Origin: an uncultured Alphaproteobacteria bacterium
GTDB taxonomy: Bacteria; Pseudomonadota; Alphaproteobacteria; Micavibrionales; Micavibrionaceae
NCBI GenBank assembly: GCA_934538895.1
Contig: CAKTCH010000067.1
Location: 1-7,667 of the forward strand
Length of the DNA stretch: 7,667 nt
Direction: 5' to 3'
This document shows positions 5,255-7,667 of this stretch, one piece after another. The notes under the pieces were generated by a model. It saw only the letters and a list, made by a program, of their open reading frames with translations, ran no database searches and was not told the origin of the DNA. Position 1 is the stretch's first letter, and every line of letters begins with the position of its first letter. A program made the translations under genes and the position numbers.

Positions 5255-7513
5255 ATGGCTCGTAAAGGCAAATCAGGCGGTCCTGCCGCACCGGTGGAAC
5301 AAACCATTCTCGATCAGCCGCTGACGGATATCCTGTCCGAGCGTTATTTGTCTTATGCGCTTTCGACTATTACTTCCCGCTCGCTGCCGGATGTGCGCGA
5401 CGGGTTGAAGCCTGTGCATCGCCGCCTGCTGTATGCGATGCATCAGCTGAAATTGAAACCCGAACTCAGCCCGAAAAAATCGGCGCGTGTGGTCGGTGAC
5501 GTTATCGGTAAGTTCCACCCTCATGGCGATAGCTCCGTCTATGATGCGCTGGTGCGTCTGGCGCAGGACTTTGCTGTGCGTTATCCGCTGGTCGACGGGC
5601 AGGGTAACTTCGGCAACATCGACGGCGATAACGCGGCGGCGATGCGTTACACCGAAGCACGTTTGACCAAAGTTGCCGAACTGCTGATGGAGGGGATCGA
5701 TGAAAACGCCGTCGATTTTCGCCCGACTTATGACGGCGAGGGCAGCGAGCCTATCGTTATGCCCGCGAACTTCCCCAACCTGCTGGCGAACGGTTCTTCC
5801 GGTATCGCTGTCGGTATGGCGACCAACATTCCGCCGCACAACGTCGCTGAACTGTGCGAAGCGATGGAACTTATGCTCGATCAGGACGATACGACTGTTG
5901 AGCAGATCTGCAAGATCATCAAGGGACCTGATTTCCCGACCGGTGGCACGCTGGTCGAGCCGAAGGAAAATATCCTTGAGGCCTATAAAACAGGTAAGGG
6001 TTCTTTCCGCCTGCGCGCCAAGTGGGAAGTAGAAGAAGGTAAGGCCGGGGCGTGGAACATCATCGTCACCGAAATTCCTTATCAGGTGCAGAAATCCAAG
6101 CTGATCGAGAAAATCGCCGAGCTGATTACATCTAAAAAACTGGCGATGCTGGATGACGTGCGCGATGAAAGCGCCGAGGATATCCGGCTTGTGCTGGTGC
6201 CGAAAACACGCAACGTCGCGCCCGAGCTGCTGATGGAAGCGCTCTATCGTAACTGCGACCTCGAAATTCGTTTTGCGATGAACATGAACGTTCTTGACGG
6301 CGGGCTGGTGCCCAAGGTCATGAATATTCAGGAAGTCCTGCGCGCGTGGCTGAACCACCGTCAGGAAGTTCTGGTACGCCGTTCTAATTTCCGTCTGGAG
6401 CAGGTGCTGCACCGTCTGGAAGTGCTGGCCGGTTACCTGATCGTTTATCTGAATATCGACGAGGTTATCCGCATCATCCGTGAATCGGATGAGCCGAAAC
6501 CGGAATTGATGAAGGCGTTCGACCTGACCGAAGTGCAGGCGGAAGCGATCCTGAACATGCGCCTGCGCAGCTTGCGCAAGCTCGAGGAGATGGAGCTTAA
6601 GCGCGAGCATAACGACCTGTCTAAAGAGCGCGGCGGTTTGCAGGCGCTGCTGAAATCCGAAGCGAAGCAGTGGAAAGAAATCAAGAAGCAGATCGGCATG
6701 ATCAAGGAACTCTTCGGTTCCAACACCGCCCTCGGCGCGCGCCGTACGAAAATCGGCAAGGCGCCGAGCCTTGTAGCGATTGAACAGATTGAAGATGCAC
6801 TGACCGAAAAAGAACCAATCACCGTCATCTGTTCGGCCAAGGGCTGGATCAAGGCGATGAAGGGCCATGAGCATAACCCGAAAGACTTCGCTTATAAAGA
6901 TGGCGACCGTGGCCGCTTCGTGATCGAAGCGATGACGAACGACAAGTTGATTGCCTTCGGCACCAATGGCCGTTTCTATACGATTTCATGTGACAAACTG
7001 CCGCCGGGCCGCGGCTTCGGCGAGCCGGTGCGCCTGATGGTCGATCTGCCCAATGACGCCGATCTGGCAGCGCTGATGGTTTATAATCCGGATGGCCGGC
7101 TGCTGCTGGCATCGGAAGATGGCCGCGGCTTTATCGTGCCGGAGAAGGATGTGCTGGCGCAGACCAAGAACGGCAAGCAGATATTGAACGTCGATGAAAA
7201 GACGGAAGCTAAAATCTGCCTGCGTATCGGCGGCGATCACAATTACATCGCCACCATCGGCACCAACCGCAAGATGCTGGTTTTCCCGCTGGAGCAAATT
7301 CCGGAGATGACCAAAGGCAAGGGCGTGATCCTGCAAAAATTCAAGGATGGCCGTCTGGGCGATGCGCGCACTTTCAACCTGAAGGCGGGCCTGACCTACC
7401 GTTCCGGCTCCTCCGAGAACAAGGTCGATAACGTCAAGGCCTGGGTCGCCGAGCGCGCGCAGGCGGGCAAGCTGCCGCCGAACGGGTTCCCGAAATCAGG
7501 GAAATTTAGCTAG
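5255..7513 (+). CDS. parC: DNA topoisomerase IV subunit A
   Basis: ParC is the DNA breakage-reunion subunit of topoisomerase IV, which decatenates daughter chromosomes together with ParE (not in the window). The protein is 752 residues, normal for ParC. The winged-helix/tower part spans about 15-480, with LSERYLSYALSTITSRSLPD (27-46), VRDGLKPVHRRLLYAM (47-62), KFHPHGDSSVYDALVR (86-101) and the catalytic tyrosine Tyr132 in AAMRYTEARL (128-137). The quinolone-determining positions are Ser93 and Asp97, equal to E. coli Ser80 and Glu84, so wild-type-like. The coiled part around 440-480 is followed by a beta-pinwheel C-terminal domain (about 500-730) with degenerate repeats such as FGTNGRFYTI, LASEDGRGFIV, and a weak GyrA-box-like KGKGVILQ (687-694). 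ParC rather than GyrA is chosen because of length and lack of a proper GyrA box. The start is ATG 5255; an in-frame TAA at 5243 excludes a longer form. Its ribosome site is poor. Confidence 0.95.
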   Translation: MARKGKSGGPAAPVEQTILDQPLTDILSERYLSYALSTITSRSLPDVRDGLKPVHRRLLYAMHQLKLKPELSPKKSARVVGDVIGKFHPHGDSSVYDALVRLAQDFAVRYPLVDGQGNFGNIDGDNAAAMRYTEARLTKVAELLMEGIDENAVDFRPTYDGEGSEPIVMPANFPNLLANGSSGIAVGMATNIPPHNVAELCEAMELMLDQDDTTVEQICKIIKGPDFPTGGTLVEPKENILEAYKTGKGSFRLRAKWEVEEGKAGAWNIIVTEIPYQVQKSKLIEKIAELITSKKLAMLDDVRDESAEDIRLVLVPKTRNVAPELLMEALYRNCDLEIRFAMNMNVLDGGLVPKVMNIQEVLRAWLNHRQEVLVRRSNFRLEQVLHRLEVLAGYLIVYLNIDEVIRIIRESDEPKPELMKAFDLTEVQAEAILNMRLRSLRKLEEMELKREHNDLSKERGGLQALLKSEAKQWKEIKKQIGMIKELFGSNTALGARRTKIGKAPSLVAIEQIEDALTEKEPITVICSAKGWIKAMKGHEHNPKDFAYKDGDRGRFVIEAMTNDKLIAFGTNGRFYTISCDKLPPGRGFGEPVRLMVDLPNDADLAALMVYNPDGRLLLASEDGRGFIVPEKDVLAQTKNGKQILNVDEKTEAKICLRIGGDHNYIATIGTNRKMLVFPLEQIPEMTKGKGVILQKFKDGRLGDARTFNLKAGLTYRSGSSENKVDNVKAWVAERAQAGKLPPNGFPKSGKFS

Positions 7514-7591
7514 GTTCAGGGTCCATTAATTCCAGAAAATAAAAATTGGAACACAACGCGTATGGCGATCGTGATGTCCTTGCATAAGCTT

Positions 7592-7665
7592 GTCATCCCG
7601 CGCGCAGCCGAGGGATCTTATCAAGCTTAAACCGGGTCAGATCCCTCGGCTGCGCGCGGGATGAC
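7592..7665. repeat. Palindromic element with perfect 27-bp inverted arms, after parC
   Basis: The left arm (7592-7618) and right arm (7639-7665) are exact reverse complements over 27 bases, separated by a 20-base spacer (7619-7638). The arms begin GTCATCCCG and end in the reverse complement. No T run is visible on the + strand inside the window, so a terminator role cannot be confirmed. Size, perfect symmetry and intergenic place suggest a dispersed REP-like or MITE-like repeat. Similar GTCAT-CCCG palindromes are widespread in alphaproteobacterial genomes, to my recollection. The window ends two bases after the right arm, so flanking target duplications cannot be judged. Confidence 0.85.
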
Positions 7666-7667
7666 GG

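Noticed and set aside
5273..6874. 533-codon open frame on the - strand inside parC
   Set aside because: It is antisense to a certain parC gene. Its product is rich in His, Gln, Arg and Phe in the way expected from reverse reading of biased codons, and no family motif is recognisable.
7548..7573. GGAAC-N17-CGTG as an EcfG promoter after parC
   Set aside because: The last base of the -10 element is wrong, and the downstream gene is outside the window, so nothing supports it.
7562..7630. 22-codon ATG frame running into the palindromic repeat
   Set aside because: There is no ribosome site, and half of it is the left arm of the inverted repeat.

Overview
The window looks like an ordinary chromosomal segment of an alphaproteobacterium. 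This rests on the alphaproteobacterial style of RecO and ParC, the recO-parC adjacency, the DUF1328 gene with an EcfG-like promoter, and GC content of roughly the mid-50s by eye. A Micavibrio-like lineage would fit the GC and gene content, but that is a guess. All seven protein genes lie on the + strand. I see no tRNA, rRNA, CRISPR array, insertion sequence, prophage or toxin-type module.

Layout: (1) 2-409 is the 3' part of a small membrane protein with a bacterial PH domain. (2) 664-2463 is a YcbB/LdtD-type L,D-transpeptidase with a signal peptide. (3) 2580-3029 is a five-helix YdcZ/DUF606 membrane protein of the drug/metabolite transporter superfamily. (4) 3212-3793 is a MepK (YcbK)-type M15 peptidase with a Tat-like signal, ended by a textbook terminator at 3824-3847. 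(5) 3912-4088 is a 58-residue DUF1328 membrane protein. It has a candidate general-stress (EcfG) promoter in front and a compound terminator behind, so it appears to be its own transcription unit. (6) 4318-5067 is recO. (7) 5255-7513 is parC. A 74-bp element with perfect 27-bp inverted arms follows parC, and a decayed relative of it lies between recO and parC.

Functional reading: genes 2 and 4 form a cell-wall pair. LdtD-type enzymes make 3-3 (mDAP-mDAP) cross-links, and MepK-type enzymes are known to cut them. The two genes are also neighbours in E. coli (ycbB-ycbK), so the pairing is conserved, although here a transporter-like gene sits between them. recO (RecFOR recombination mediator) and parC (topoisomerase IV A subunit) form a DNA-maintenance block.

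I did not find a clearly new biological system. The points most worth checking are the EcfG-like promoter, the LdtD/MepK pairing, the palindromic repeat family, a Fur-box-like palindrome and a cluster of three GANTC sites at the start of the L,D-transpeptidase gene.
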